Assembly (NCBI GenBank): GCA_947455025.1
Contig: CANGLU010000008.1
Span: 1-64,000, forward strand
Source: Hyphomicrobiales bacterium
Lineage (GTDB): Bacteria; Pseudomonadota; Alphaproteobacteria; Rhizobiales; Beijerinckiaceae
Direction of reading: 5' to 3'
DNA length: 64,000 nucleotides
The notes under the pieces are model-generated. The model ran no database searches. It had not been told where the DNA came from and worked only from the letters and a program-made list of their open reading frames with translations. Within the stretch, counting starts at the first letter, position 1. Each line of letters starts with the position of its first letter. The position numbers and the translations under genes were made by a program. Positions 6,599 through 16,349 of the stretch are shown here, piece by piece.

Positions 6599-7519
6599 AT
6601 GACGTCTCAGCCCTTACCCCCTTCCCATTCCGATGTCGCACCACAGCGCCTTATGGGCATAGCGCTGATGGCGGGGGCGTTCTTCTTATTTTCATTGCTC
6701 GACGCTTCAGCTAAATGGCTCAACCATCATATCCCGACGATTGAGACCGTATGGTCGCGCTATGTTTTTAGCGTCATCTTCGTAATGATCGTCGTCAATC
6801 CGGGTACCAAGCCCGGCGTGTTAAAAACCAAAAGGCCCCTGCTACAGGCCGTTCGCTCATTGTTTCTGTTTGTATCAACCATTTTAAATTTTATTGCTGT
6901 GAATTATTTACAGCTTTCGCAAACAATTTCGATCGCACTTGCAACCCCCTTATTGGTCGCGCTGCTATCGGGGCCATTGCTGGGCGAGCGCATTAGCCGC
7001 GATCGGCTGATTGCCATTGTTGTCGGATTTTTAGGCGTTCTGGTGGTCGCACGCCCCGGCTTTGGGGGCATTCACCCCGTTGCCATTTTGTCGGTTTGCA
7101 GCGTGTTTTGTACGGCGATGTACGCTATTATGACGCGGCACCTGGCAGCGCATGATTCAACCGAGACGACCCTTGTTTATTCAGGGCTCGTTGGAGCTCT
7201 TCTCTTAACGCCCGCGCTACCATGGTTTTGGCAAAACCCGCCTGACATCCTGACGATGATGACCATGATGGCCCTTGGGGTCTACGCCGCTCTTGGCCAT
7301 TTCGCCTTGATCAAGGCGCATCGATTTGCACCCGCCTATATTCTGTCACCCTTTATATATAGCCAACTGATTTGGATGGTCATTTTAGGCTATATCGTCT
7401 TTGGCGATATCCCCGATGGCTTTACGCTTTTAGGCGGGTTTATTGTTATTGGTTCAGGACTTTATCTGATCGCCCGCGAACGCAAACGGCAGGGAATGAC
7501 CCCTGCCGTTGCTAACTAG
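6599..7519 (+). CDS. EamA/DMT family permease
   Basis: About 306 residues with ten hydrophobic segments in two EamA repeats, each of about 140 residues (the first opens ALMAGAFFLFSLLDASAKWL, the second VAILSVCSVFCTAMYAIMTR). Drug/metabolite transporters of this type export or import small metabolites; the substrate cannot be read from sequence. The ribosome binding site is weak. A TTG six codons upstream (6581) is an alternative start. It is a single gene facing the convergent hydroxyacid dehydrogenase pair. Confidence 0.8.
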   Translation: MTSQPLPPSHSDVAPQRLMGIALMAGAFFLFSLLDASAKWLNHHIPTIETVWSRYVFSVIFVMIVVNPGTKPGVLKTKRPLLQAVRSLFLFVSTILNFIAVNYLQLSQTISIALATPLLVALLSGPLLGERISRDRLIAIVVGFLGVLVVARPGFGGIHPVAILSVCSVFCTAMYAIMTRHLAAHDSTETTLVYSGLVGALLLTPALPWFWQNPPDILTMMTMMALGVYAALGHFALIKAHRFAPAYILSPFIYSQLIWMVILGYIVFGDIPDGFTLLGGFIVIGSGLYLIARERKRQGMTPAVAN

Positions 7520-7532
7520 ATCTTTTATGCCT

Positions 7533-8435
7533 TCACTTTTTCTCGAGTGATGTACCGTTTGCTTCGGCAATCACGTCAGCAAGCATGGGCACGAAATCAT
7601 TCGCACGACCGCCATTAATCGCAACGGCATAGGCATTCTTCACGGCGTTACCAAGCGGATTGGCAATGCCTGCGTCATCCGCCATCGATTCAAGATACCG
7701 CATATCTTTAAATGCGTTGCCGAGTGTGAATTTATGCGCATCGCGATCGCGCTCAAGCGTGTATTTCATAAAGGTCTGGTAGAAGCCGCAATCCATACGC
7801 CCCCCACGAATAACACTATCAAACCGATCAGGCGTGATACCGACCTTCTGTGCCAAGACCATCGCCTCTGAATAAAGCGCTGCGTAGCCGAGGGACAAGA
7901 AATTATTGATCAATTTCATCTTGTGACCATCGCCTGGTCCACCAATATGAACCGCGCGACCCGACCATGTTGCCAATACGGGCTTTAGTCTCTCAAACAC
8001 AGCATCGGTTGCACCAACCATCGTGTCGAGCGTGCCTTCCCAGGCTTCTTTAGGCGTGCGCCCAAGCGGCGCATCGACGAGTGTTATGCCATGCGCTTCA
8101 CACTCCTTGAACAACGCCATGGTCGATGTCGGATCGGATGTTGAACAATCAACAATCAAAGCGCCTTTTGGCAAATTTGCCACGAGGCCGTCAGGCCCAC
8201 GCAACACGGCTTCCACTTCCTTGGAGCCTGTTACACAAAGAAAGACGATGGTTGATGCTTCAGCCAACGCCTTAATGCTTTTGGCTTCTTTGGCACCACG
8301 CGTTACAAGATCCTCAATGGGCGCACGGTTGCGATGCCCGATAACCGTGAGCGGATAGCCCTTTTCAACAATATTCTTAGCCATTCCGTGGCCCATGAAG
8401 CCTACGCCGATAAATCCGATTGTTTCCTGAGTCAT
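7533..8435 (-). CDS. NAD(P)-dependent beta-hydroxyacid dehydrogenase
   Basis: A 300-residue member of the 3-hydroxyisobutyrate dehydrogenase family. It has an N-terminal Rossmann motif GVGFMGHGMA, the substrate-binding DAPLGRTPKEAWEGTL and the catalytic-lysine helix GHKMKLINNFLSLG. These enzymes oxidise a beta-hydroxy acid to a semialdehyde or keto acid, or run the reverse. GGAAGGA precedes the ATG. It lies 17 bp downstream of a second, LtnD-like paralogue in the same direction, so the two probably form one operon. It is clearly diverged from that paralogue, which suggests a different substrate. Confidence 0.8.
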   Translation of the reverse strand: MTQETIGFIGVGFMGHGMAKNIVEKGYPLTVIGHRNRAPIEDLVTRGAKEAKSIKALAEASTIVFLCVTGSKEVEAVLRGPDGLVANLPKGALIVDCSTSDPTSTMALFKECEAHGITLVDAPLGRTPKEAWEGTLDTMVGATDAVFERLKPVLATWSGRAVHIGGPGDGHKMKLINNFLSLGYAALYSEAMVLAQKVGITPDRFDSVIRGGRMDCGFYQTFMKYTLERDRDAHKFTLGNAFKDMRYLESMADDAGIANPLGNAVKNAYAVAINGGRANDFVPMLADVIAEANGTSLEKK

Positions 8436-8452
8436 TTGATGTCCTTCCCTCG

Positions 8453-9331
8453 TTACTTTTTTAATCCGGCGATGTGCCGATAGGCTTCGACGACTTGACT
8501 GTCGTCTTTTGATCCGAGACCCATTGCAGATGCTGCGAGAAACATCTGCAAGGCTGCCGAGGCGATGGGCAATGGCGTCTTAGAGGACTTACCCGCATCA
8601 ACGACAATGCCTAGGTCTTTGACGAAAATATCAACCGCGCTTGCAACAATCGGCTCTTCTTCGAACATGCGCGGACCGCGATTATTGAGCATCCAACTCG
8701 CCGCCGCCGAGCCGCCTAAAATTTCAAGCGCCAGCTTGCCATCAATTCCAGCTTTCTCGGCCAAAGCAAAGGCCTCTGCTGCAACGGCGATATGAACGCC
8801 ACAGAGCAATTGGTTGACGGTTTTTACCGCTGCTCCTTGCCCGGGCTCCTCGCCAACATGAAAGAGCTTATCGCCCAGTGTCGAAAGCACAGGATGCAGC
8901 CTATCAAAAACCGCCTTAGGCGCGGATGCCATAATGGTAAGCGTACCGCCCTTGGCACCGATCGTTCCGCCGGAAACAGGTGCATCGATGATGTGGCGTC
9001 CCGTCGCAGCTATGCGGGCAGCAATCGCCTTAACCGATGAAGGCGCACAGGTCGCCATGAGAACGACCGTTCCAGAAGGCGCCATCGCTTCAAGTGCTCC
9101 GGCGTCAAACAATACGCTTTCGGCTTGCGCCGCATTGACCACCATAACGATCAACACATTGGCATCTGCGGCCGCCTGAGCGGCTGTGGCGGCGCCTTTA
9201 CCACCGAGAGCCTCAAAAACACTCACACTTTCGGACCGAACATCAAAGCCTGTGACAGAATACTGCTTTTTTATAAGATTTTCTGCCATTGGCATGCCCA
9301 TGGCGCCGAGTCCTACAAACCCAATTTTCAT
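8453..9331 (-). CDS. ltnD: L-threonate dehydrogenase-like oxidoreductase
   Basis: A 292-residue beta-hydroxyacid dehydrogenase. The Rossmann motif is VGLGAMGMPMA, the substrate loop DAPVSGGTIGAKGG, and the catalytic Lys lies in VKTVNQLLCGVH. Several C-terminal stretches (NQLLCGVHIAVAAEA, SWMLNNRGPRM, SAVDIFVKDLGIV) match my memory of LtnD, which oxidises L-threonate to 2-oxo-tetronate. A DenD-like enzyme 1.2 kb away supports a tetronate role. The kinase OtnK and decarboxylase OtnC expected to follow are not in the window. The assignment to threonate is an inference; the family is certain. Confidence 0.7.
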   Translation of the reverse strand: MKIGFVGLGAMGMPMAENLIKKQYSVTGFDVRSESVSVFEALGGKGAATAAQAAADANVLIVMVVNAAQAESVLFDAGALEAMAPSGTVVLMATCAPSSVKAIAARIAATGRHIIDAPVSGGTIGAKGGTLTIMASAPKAVFDRLHPVLSTLGDKLFHVGEEPGQGAAVKTVNQLLCGVHIAVAAEAFALAEKAGIDGKLALEILGGSAAASWMLNNRGPRMFEEEPIVASAVDIFVKDLGIVVDAGKSSKTPLPIASAALQMFLAASAMGLGSKDDSQVVEAYRHIAGLKK

Positions 9332-9475
9332 TGCTAAACTATCCCCCGCCTTTATATTTTTATCAGAAAGATCATCGCACGCGTTGCGCGGAAATCAAGA
9401 AAAGGTCATACCCGTTTTACGCAACCCACCCGGTCATTTACAAGCGTGTGTCGTAAATATTGAGAAGGAAACCCT

Positions 9476-10444
9476 ATGACGGCCAATGAAATTCTAATGC
9501 CCAAACCAATGATGCCGCTGATCATGGATGGATTAAAAGCAACGGGCCGCCTTCATTGTCTTTGGGAAAAATCCGATCCTGACGCCTTTATAAGGGAAAA
9601 TGCATCGAAGATCGGCGCCATTGCTACCGGCGGCCATATCAAAGTGGACGGCGCTTATATGTCGCAGTTCCCAAACCTCAAAATCGTTTCAAATTTCGGT
9701 GTCGGCTACGACACGGTCGATGCAGCTTGGGCGGGACAGCATGGAATCATCGTCTCAAACACACCCGACGTCTTGACCGAAGAAGTTGCCGACACGGCGT
9801 TGGGACTTCTTATTATGACCATGCGTGAATTGTCCCAATCGGAGCGCTATCTGAGAGACGGGCTATGGGCTTCAAAGGGCCCCTATCCGCTCACCCATAA
9901 TACGCTACGCGGAAAGACAGTCGGCATATTGGCCCTTGGCCGCATCGGCAAAGCGATTGCCACACGGTGTGAAGCGTTCGGACTTAAAATTGTCTATCAC
10001 GGCCGTAACCAGCAAAAGGATGTTACCTATCCTTATTATTCAACGCTTGTCGGCATGGCCAAAGACGTCGATATTCTTCTAAGCGTGGCGCCTGGTGGGG
10101 CTGCAACCTTTCACACCATTAATGCCGAAGTTCTTGCTGCGCTTGGATCAAAAGGTGTGCTTATCAATATTGGCCGCGGCAGTGTTGTTGACGAGAAGGC
10201 GCTGATCAAAGCCCTGCAAGATAAAGTGATCTTTTCAGCCGGTCTTGATGTCTTTGAAGATGAACCTCACGTACCATCAGAACTCATCGCAATGGATCAT
10301 GTGGTTCTGCTGCCGCATGTCGGTTCCGCTTCCCATCATACCCGCAATTTGATGGGGCAATTGGTCGTCGATAATATTATCGCGTTCCAAGGTGGCAAGC
10401 CGCCCGTTACACCGGTCGCGGAAACGCCCTTTAAGAGCTGGTAA
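9476..10444 (+). CDS. D-isomer-specific 2-hydroxyacid dehydrogenase
   Basis: A 322-residue enzyme of the glyoxylate/hydroxypyruvate reductase type. Family landmarks are NFGVGYDTVD, NTPDVLTEEVAD, the nucleotide motif LALGRIG (first Gly replaced by Ala), the catalytic Arg in NIGRGSVVDE, Glu in DVFEDEP, and His in LLPHVGSA. It reduces 2-keto acids such as glyoxylate or hydroxypyruvate with NAD(P)H. GAGAAGGAA precedes the ATG. It is divergent from the two hydroxyacid dehydrogenases and convergent with denD, ending at a shared terminator. It could recycle products of the sugar-acid pathway. Confidence 0.82.
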   Translation: MTANEILMPKPMMPLIMDGLKATGRLHCLWEKSDPDAFIRENASKIGAIATGGHIKVDGAYMSQFPNLKIVSNFGVGYDTVDAAWAGQHGIIVSNTPDVLTEEVADTALGLLIMTMRELSQSERYLRDGLWASKGPYPLTHNTLRGKTVGILALGRIGKAIATRCEAFGLKIVYHGRNQQKDVTYPYYSTLVGMAKDVDILLSVAPGGAATFHTINAEVLAALGSKGVLINIGRGSVVDEKALIKALQDKVIFSAGLDVFEDEPHVPSELIAMDHVVLLPHVGSASHHTRNLMGQLVVDNIIAFQGGKPPVTPVAETPFKSW

Positions 10445-10465
10445 GAATATTTTTCCAAGACAATA

Positions 10466-10496
10466 AAAAGGGGCGGTCATAGGGACCGCCCCTTTT
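10466..10496. terminator. Bidirectional intrinsic terminator
   Basis: A perfect 13-bp stem (AAAAGGGGCGGTC with GACCGCCCCTTTT) and a 5-nt loop ATAGG. It has A- and T-runs on either side, so it can end transcripts from both the 2-hydroxyacid dehydrogenase (plus) and the denD-like gene (minus). Confidence 0.88.
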
Positions 10497-10520
10497 CCAT
10501 GAGTGAATGACAAAAGCTAA

Positions 10521-11501
10521 TCAGGCAATTTTGCCGCCTAATTCATCGTCGATGTGAACGCGGATAATTTCTTCAAAGCTCGTTTCCGCTTTAAACCCAA
10601 GCGATGTGGCTCGCTTAGCATCGAGCCGCGTAGCCCAGCCATCGACAATCTTGATGATCGCCGGATCAGGCTCACGCCGAATGCGCGCCACAACTTTTTC
10701 GCCTGCGACTTTTCTCAAAGCTTCGATCTGTTCACCCACCGTTACCGATAGACCAGGCATCGCGAGGTTCCGCCTCGGGCCCACGAGATTTAAATCAAGC
10801 GTTGCCGCATGCATCAAGAAGCCAACGGCCGAACGCGGGCTCGCATGCCAATGGCGCACACTTTCGGAGACCGGAAGTACAGCTTCCTGACCTGCTAAAG
10901 GTTCGCGAATAATGTTGGAAAAGAAACCCGAAGCTGCCTTGTTAGGCTTGCCCGGACGCACACAAATGGTTGGCAGGCGGATGCCTATGCCGTCGAAAAA
11001 TCCTTTGCGGGAATAGTCGGCCAACAATAATTCGCCAATGGCCTTTTGCGTGCCATAGGATGTCAGAGGTGTCGTGAAGAATTCATCGCCAATGGCATCC
11101 GGAAATGGGGCGCCGTAAACCGCGATGGACGATGTAAAGACAACGCGTGGTCGATACCCGTCACCCACCGCACGAATAGCCGCAAAGAGCTCCATTGTAC
11201 CGTGAAGATTGATACGATAGCCGAGATCAAAATTTTGCTCCGCCTCGCCGGAAACAATCGCTGCCAAATGAAAAATAACATCCGGCCGGCCCGCAACCAG
11301 TTTCGCAGCCTCGCCGGGCAGCGAGAAATCAGACGCCATGAGGGTTGACGAAAATTGAGCGCCGACCGGCGCTGTCGGTTCAACAACATCATGTAATGTT
11401 GCTTTTGTGATTACTTTGCCACCAAGATGGCCGTCTTTTGCAAGCTGGTTGGCCAGTTTGCGGCCAACCATACCTGCAGCACCGATGATGAGAATATGCA
11501 T
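10521..11501 (-). CDS. denD: D-erythronate dehydrogenase-like epimerase family protein
   Basis: A 326-residue extended SDR with IGAAGMVGRKLA for NAD binding, FHLAAIVSGEAE, and the catalytic YGTQK motif. The N-terminal HILIIGAAGMVG and the segments VSGEAEQNFDLGYRINL and RLPTICVRPGKPNKAAS fit DenD, which oxidises D-erythronate to 2-oxo-tetronate. With the LtnD-like gene it points to C4 sugar-acid use. GAGG lies upstream of the ATG. The next gene upstream, an SDR, ends 21 bp before it, so both are likely in one operon with the GNAT and dehydratase genes further upstream. Confidence 0.75.
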   Translation of the reverse strand: MHILIIGAAGMVGRKLANQLAKDGHLGGKVITKATLHDVVEPTAPVGAQFSSTLMASDFSLPGEAAKLVAGRPDVIFHLAAIVSGEAEQNFDLGYRINLHGTMELFAAIRAVGDGYRPRVVFTSSIAVYGAPFPDAIGDEFFTTPLTSYGTQKAIGELLLADYSRKGFFDGIGIRLPTICVRPGKPNKAASGFFSNIIREPLAGQEAVLPVSESVRHWHASPRSAVGFLMHAATLDLNLVGPRRNLAMPGLSVTVGEQIEALRKVAGEKVVARIRREPDPAIIKIVDGWATRLDAKRATSLGFKAETSFEEIIRVHIDDELGGKIA

Positions 11502-11522
11502 GAAATTTACCTCGATTTAAGA

Positions 11523-12269
11523 TTAAAGCGCGAAACCGCCATCGGCGAGATGGATTTGTCCGGTGGTATAGCTTGACTCATCGGACGCCAAATAGACGGC
11601 CAACATCGCAATTTCTTCGGCGGTCCCTAGGCGACCCATAGGCTGCCGATCAATAAAGGCCTGACGCGCCGCAGCTTCCGTAATGCCTTGGGTTTTTGCC
11701 AAGGTTACGATGCGCTCATCGAGCGAGGGCGACTGAATCGTACCGGGGCAAATGGCATTGGCGCGAATACCCTTCTTGATAAAATCAGCCGCGACAGCCT
11801 TCGTTAATCCGATCACCGCTGCTTTGGACGCGCCATAAACGTAACGGTTTGGAATACCTCTAACTGAGCCCGCACCCGATGCAATATTGACAATGGAACC
11901 ATGTCCCTTTGCCAACATGCCCGGCATGAAGGCCTTAATGGTCCGGTGCATGGATTTTACGTTGAGATTCATTGAAAAATCCCAATCTTTATCGTCGCAC
12001 TCAAGCACGGTGCCGTGATGTACAAAGCCCGCTGCGTTGACGAGAATATCAATCGTTCCTACTTTTTCAGCAAAGCTGTTAACAGCTTTATCGGAAAGAA
12101 CATCAAGCTTGCGACGCTTGGCGCGGGAAAGTCCCTCTAATTTATCCGTATCCCGATCCGTCGCCCAAACGATTGCACCTTCACGCACAAAAGCCTCGGC
12201 AATCGCCCGACCGATCCCTTGGCCTGCAGCCGTTATAACCGCTACTTTACCCTTTAAGCGTCCCGCCAT
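11523..12269 (-). CDS. SDR family dehydrogenase (ketodeoxyfuconate/BDH2-like)
   Basis: A 248-residue classical SDR with TAAGQGIGRAIA (cofactor), NAAGFVHHG, a catalytic Ser in NIASGAGSV, and YGASK. The Asp in ATDRDTDKL favours NAD. The pattern resembles 2-keto-3-deoxy-L-fuconate dehydrogenase and the related BDH2/DHRS6 proteins. That role would suit a gene near an IlvD/Edd sugar-acid dehydratase and, 20 kb away, a fuconolactonase-like protein and fucU. GGGAGAG precedes the ATG. The substrate is inferred; the SDR fold and active site are clear. Confidence 0.72.
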   Translation of the reverse strand: MAGRLKGKVAVITAAGQGIGRAIAEAFVREGAIVWATDRDTDKLEGLSRAKRRKLDVLSDKAVNSFAEKVGTIDILVNAAGFVHHGTVLECDDKDWDFSMNLNVKSMHRTIKAFMPGMLAKGHGSIVNIASGAGSVRGIPNRYVYGASKAAVIGLTKAVAADFIKKGIRANAICPGTIQSPSLDERIVTLAKTQGITEAAARQAFIDRQPMGRLGTAEEIAMLAVYLASDESSYTTGQIHLADGGFAL

Positions 12270-12287
12270 GACCGTCTCTCCCTTGGT

Positions 12288-13007
12288 TTATTTGAATTCG
12301 TTTAATCGCTTTTTTTGTTGCCCCAGCGGATCAAAATTACTGGGCGATAACCACTTCTCAAAGGCCGCCTTTTGATTGGGCCATTCGGATTCAAGAATAG
12401 AATACCAAGCCGTGTCGCGGTTTCTTCCTCGCAGCATCATATGTTGCCGGAAGATACCTTCGAATGAAAATCCGAAGCGCACAGCCGAACGTCTGGATGG
12501 CTCGTTTAGCGCGTTGCATTTCCATTCAAACCGACGGTAACCGAGCGTGTCGAAAACATAGCGCATCAAAAGATATTGTGCCTCAGTAGCACCCGGCGTT
12601 TTTTGAAGCGGTGAACCATACATGATATTGCCGACTTCAATAACGCGATGAACGGTATCGATCCGCATCAAGGTTTCATAGCCAACCGCTTTGCCGGAAG
12701 CCTTATCGATGATGGCGTAAAACAATGGATCTTCCGATGCCGATTTACGTTCAATATGGGATCGAAATTCGGCTAGATTTTCAAAGGGCGGTTCGAACAA
12801 ATATTGCCAAACGACATGCTTGTCAGGGCCATGCGAAGCCGCAAAAAGATCGTCCGTGTGCTTGTCAGGATCAAGCGGTTCCAACCGGACATACTGCCCT
12901 TCCATCACGATCCGCTCGGGACGAGGTGCGGGATGCGTATCAACTTCTTTGCCGATGGGCAGTCCACTGATCGGATCTGGAACGGAATTACTATTGTTTA
13001 CGGACAT
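12288..13007 (-). CDS. GNAT family N-acetyltransferase (RimJ/RimL-like)
   Basis: About 239 residues. After a polar 40-residue leader comes an acetyltransferase domain with VRLEPLDPDKH, an acetyl-CoA region around EVGNIMYGSPLQKTPGATEA, and the RimL-type RFEWKCNALNEPSRRSAVRFGF. Relatives acetylate protein N-termini or small amines. The start at 13007 (ATG, AAGG upstream) is preferred over an in-frame TTG at 13028. It sits between the SDR and dehydratase genes on the same strand, but nothing in the sequence ties it to sugar acids. Confidence 0.78.
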   Translation of the reverse strand: MSVNNSNSVPDPISGLPIGKEVDTHPAPRPERIVMEGQYVRLEPLDPDKHTDDLFAASHGPDKHVVWQYLFEPPFENLAEFRSHIERKSASEDPLFYAIIDKASGKAVGYETLMRIDTVHRVIEVGNIMYGSPLQKTPGATEAQYLLMRYVFDTLGYRRFEWKCNALNEPSRRSAVRFGFSFEGIFRQHMMLRGRNRDTAWYSILESEWPNQKAAFEKWLSPSNFDPLGQQKKRLNEFK

Positions 13008-13087
13008 GGCCTTAGACGTGCTTTTCAATGAAGGAATGGGTTCAGGTAAGAGGCGCCGAATGAAAGCGCCCTGACCTTTTTATCGAT

Positions 13088-13112
13088 GATGGCCGGGATC
13101 AACCCGACCATC
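13088..13112. terminator. Hairpin after the dehydratase gene
   Basis: GATGGCCGGG pairs with CCCGACCATC (one mismatch) around a 5-nt loop. It lies 33 bp beyond the dehydratase stop and before the GNAT gene. There is no strong T-run, so it may attenuate rather than stop transcription. Confidence 0.35.
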
Positions 13113-13144
13113 AAAAGTTTAAATCAAATGTGCAAGCGAAAGAC

Positions 13145-15013
13145 CTAGTGGTTATCGCGCGCTACGCCAAATTTCTGAGCAACGCGTTGGTATTTTACCG
13201 CTGGCTTTAAAACCATGCCATCGGACAACTGATCCACCATGCTGCGCTGAATTTCCTGCCACGGCGTCTGGCTTGCAGGATATTGGAAGCCACCATGCTT
13301 CATCAGTTCCGCACGGCGTTGCGCAAGCTCCTCTTTCGAGATCAGAATATCGGCAGTTCCTTTTTTAAGATCAATCCGCACGCGATCATTCGTGCGCAAG
13401 ATTGCTAATCCGCCATTGGCTGCTGCTTCCGGCGAAGCATTCAAAATGGAGGGCGATCCGGACGTGCCCGATTGCCGGCCATCACCAATACAAGGCAAAG
13501 CCATAATGCCCTTCTTGATCAACGCTGCAGGAGGCTGCATGTTCACGACTTCGGCCGCACCAGGATAACCGATAGGGCCTGTGCCGCGGATGAACAGCAT
13601 GCAATTGGCATCAATCTTCAGTTTTGGATCGTCGATGCGGTGGTGATAATCTTCAGGACCTTCGAATACGATGGCGCGACCCTCAAAGGCTTCGGGATCT
13701 TTTGGGTTAGACAGATAACGCGCACGGAATTCATCCGAAATAACGCTCGTCTTCATCACCGCGCTATCAAACAGATTACCCTTGAGGACAAGGAAGCCTG
13801 CGTCCTTCTTCAACGGCTTATTGATTGGGAAAATAACATCCTTATCAATCACCGTTGTATCAGCGCAATTCTCGCCCATTGGCTTACCATTGGCCGTAAG
13901 TGCACCCTCGCGGATGAGCTTCTTTTTCATTAGCTCATTAATAACGGCAGGAACACCACCGGCACGGTGGAACTCTTCACCGAGATATTTACCAGCGGGC
14001 TGCAAATTGACGAGCAAAGGAACCTTATGGCCAATCTTCTGCCAGTCCTCGACCTTCAAATCGACGCCGATGTGACGCGCAATCGCATTGATATGAATGG
14101 GCGCATTGGTTGAGCCGCCAATCGCCGAATTGACGATAATGGCGTTTTCAAACGCTTCGCGGGTCATAATGTCAGATGGCTTTAAATCTTCCCAAACCAT
14201 CTGGACAGCGCGAACACCCGTCTCGTAGGCAATTTGACCGCGCTCACGATAAGGAGCCGGAATGGCAGCGCATCCCGGCAATGTCATACCAAGCGCTTCG
14301 GCCAAAGAATTCATCGTTGAGGCGGTACCCATCGTGTTGCAATGGCCGACGGATGGGGCGGACGACGCCACGATTTCCATGAATTCATCATAATTGATTT
14401 CACCCGCAGCAAGCCGCTCGCGTTGACGCCAAACGACAGTGCCCGAGCCGGTGCGTTCGCCATGATACCAGCCGTTCAGCATCGGGCCGCCGCACAGAAC
14501 GATCGAGGGGATATTCACGGTTGCCGCTGCCATGATGCAGGCGGGGGTCGTTTTGTCGCAGCCTGTGGTCAGCACGACACCGTCAAGCGGATAGCCGTAA
14601 AGCACTTCGACAAGTCCGAGATAGGCGAGATTTCGATCGAGTGACGCGGTTGGGCGTTTACCTGTCTCTTGAATGGGATGAACGGGAAACTCGAAAGCAA
14701 CGCCACCTGCCGCCGTAATACCCTCACGAACACGCTTCGCCAGATCAAGATGGTGGCGGTTGCAAGGCGACAAATCGGATCCTGTCTGTGCGATGCCGAT
14801 AATGGGCTTGCCCGATTGGAGCTCTTCGCGCGTGAGGCCAAAATTGAGATAGCGTTCCAAATAAAGCGCCGTCATGCCCGGATTTTCGGGATTATCGAAC
14901 CACAGCTTAGAGCGGAGCTGGTGCTTCTTGATACCCTTGGGCTTGGAGACCGCTTTAACAGTCATTTTCTTCGGTTGGGTCTTTTTCACCGAGGTGTTTT
15001 TTGGCGCCGCCAT
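13145..15013 (-). CDS. IlvD/Edd family sugar-acid dehydratase
   Basis: About 622 residues. The Fe-S ligand motifs are present: [14 protein letters not shown] and [20 protein letters not shown]. The long N-terminal domain matches the L-arabonate/D-xylonate dehydratase branch, not biosynthetic IlvD ([20 protein letters not shown] is the branch opening). It would turn an aldonate into a 2-keto-3-deoxy acid. The start at 15013 is set by GGGAGAT a few bases upstream; the open frame extends to 15067. A Lys-rich leader of about 35 residues precedes the conserved part. A KDPG aldolase lies 1.3 kb away on the same strand, across the plus-strand aminotransferase. Confidence 0.85.
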   Translation of the reverse strand: MAAPKNTSVKKTQPKKMTVKAVSKPKGIKKHQLRSKLWFDNPENPGMTALYLERYLNFGLTREELQSGKPIIGIAQTGSDLSPCNRHHLDLAKRVREGITAAGGVAFEFPVHPIQETGKRPTASLDRNLAYLGLVEVLYGYPLDGVVLTTGCDKTTPACIMAAATVNIPSIVLCGGPMLNGWYHGERTGSGTVVWRQRERLAAGEINYDEFMEIVASSAPSVGHCNTMGTASTMNSLAEALGMTLPGCAAIPAPYRERGQIAYETGVRAVQMVWEDLKPSDIMTREAFENAIIVNSAIGGSTNAPIHINAIARHIGVDLKVEDWQKIGHKVPLLVNLQPAGKYLGEEFHRAGGVPAVINELMKKKLIREGALTANGKPMGENCADTTVIDKDVIFPINKPLKKDAGFLVLKGNLFDSAVMKTSVISDEFRARYLSNPKDPEAFEGRAIVFEGPEDYHHRIDDPKLKIDANCMLFIRGTGPIGYPGAAEVVNMQPPAALIKKGIMALPCIGDGRQSGTSGSPSILNASPEAAANGGLAILRTNDRVRIDLKKGTADILISKEELAQRRAELMKHGGFQYPASQTPWQEIQRSMVDQLSDGMVLKPAVKYQRVAQKFGVARDNH

Positions 15014-15152
15014 TTCGATCTCCCATTGTGTCTCGTTAGGCATGCCTACAAGAATTCTTGCATGCACATTGATTTCCTACCTACCATCGCCCTAAATGCA
15101 ACCAGAAATCAATAAGGTTAGGTCCAACATCTTGGACGGAGGAGCCCTGCTT

Positions 15153-16334
15153 ATGCTGCATATCATCGACGCCTTTTCACGAATTGGAGAAGAAAATGCC
15201 TTCGCCGTTCTGGCCCGAGCGACCGAATTGCAACGCCAAGGCCGGGATATTATTAATTTAGGTATTGGCCAGCCAGACTTCCGAACCCCCGAAAATATTG
15301 TCGAAGCGGCAATCAAGGCCCTGCGCGACGGCCACCATGGTTACACGCCAGCAACCGGCATTTTACCCTTGCGCGAAGCCGTTTCAGCCGATCTTAAAAA
15401 ACGCTTCAATGTCGATGTCTCCCCCGAGCTCGTGATGATCGTGCCAGGCGGGAAAGTCACCATGTTTATGGCCATCCTGATGTTCGGAGAGCCCGGTGCC
15501 GAAATTCTCTATCCCGACCCCGGCTTCCCGATTTATCGCTCGATGATCGAATTCACCGGCGCAAAAGCCGTTCCAGTGCCGATACGTGAAGAAAATGGAT
15601 TTGCCTTTTCGGCCGACGAGACTTTGGCCCTTATTACGCCGAAGACGCGGCTCCTGATTATCAACTCACCCGCAAATCCGACCGGCGGCGTGACGCCAAA
15701 ATCGGAAATCGACAAGCTCGTCAAAGGTCTCGAGCGGTTCCCCGATGTTGCGATCATGTCCGACGAAATTTACGCGCAGATGACGTATGATGGCGAGATT
15801 CATCAAACGCTGCTTGCTTATCCCGAAATTCGGGACCGTCTGATCCTGCTCGACGGTTGGTCAAAAACCTATGCAATGACCGGTTGGCGCATGGGCTATT
15901 CCGTCTGGCCCAAACCACTGTATGACGCGGCACGCAAGCTGGCAGTCAATTCATTTTCCTGTGTGAACGCTTCAGCCCAATATGCAGGTCTTGAAGCGCT
16001 CACCGGCCCGCAAGATGCGGTACATGCGATGGTTGCCGAATTTGACCGCCGCCGTAAAGTTGTCGTGGAGGGATTAAACAAATTGCCGGGTGTTTCGGCT
16101 GCCACGCCTAAGGGCGCGTTCTATGCCTTCCCAAATATTTCAAAGACCGGTTGGCGAGCAAAGCCTTTGGCATCCGCCCTTTTAGAGGAAGCAGGCGTTG
16201 CGACAATTGGCGGGCCTGATTTTGGCGTATATGGCGAGGGCTTCATCCGCCTCTCTTATGCGAATTCGACCGAGAATATTTTGCGCGCCTTAGAGCGGAT
16301 CGAGAATTTTTTGAACGAACACTCGCAGAAGTAA
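15153..16334 (+). CDS. Class I/II PLP-dependent aminotransferase
   Basis: About 393 residues of the aspartate aminotransferase fold. Visible landmarks are NLGIGQPDFRTPENI, YTPATGILPLREAV, NSPANPTGGV, SDEIYAQMTY, the PLP lysine in LDGWSKTYAMTGWRMGY, and a late Arg in FIRLSYANS. The start at 15153 has GGAGGAG 8 nt upstream; the frame is open from 15096. It stands alone on the plus strand between the dehydratase and KDPG aldolase genes, and its amino donor cannot be predicted. Confidence 0.85.
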   Translation: MLHIIDAFSRIGEENAFAVLARATELQRQGRDIINLGIGQPDFRTPENIVEAAIKALRDGHHGYTPATGILPLREAVSADLKKRFNVDVSPELVMIVPGGKVTMFMAILMFGEPGAEILYPDPGFPIYRSMIEFTGAKAVPVPIREENGFAFSADETLALITPKTRLLIINSPANPTGGVTPKSEIDKLVKGLERFPDVAIMSDEIYAQMTYDGEIHQTLLAYPEIRDRLILLDGWSKTYAMTGWRMGYSVWPKPLYDAARKLAVNSFSCVNASAQYAGLEALTGPQDAVHAMVAEFDRRRKVVVEGLNKLPGVSAATPKGAFYAFPNISKTGWRAKPLASALLEEAGVATIGGPDFGVYGEGFIRLSYANSTENILRALERIENFLNEHSQK

Positions 16335-16349
16335 GGAGACCGTTTATCC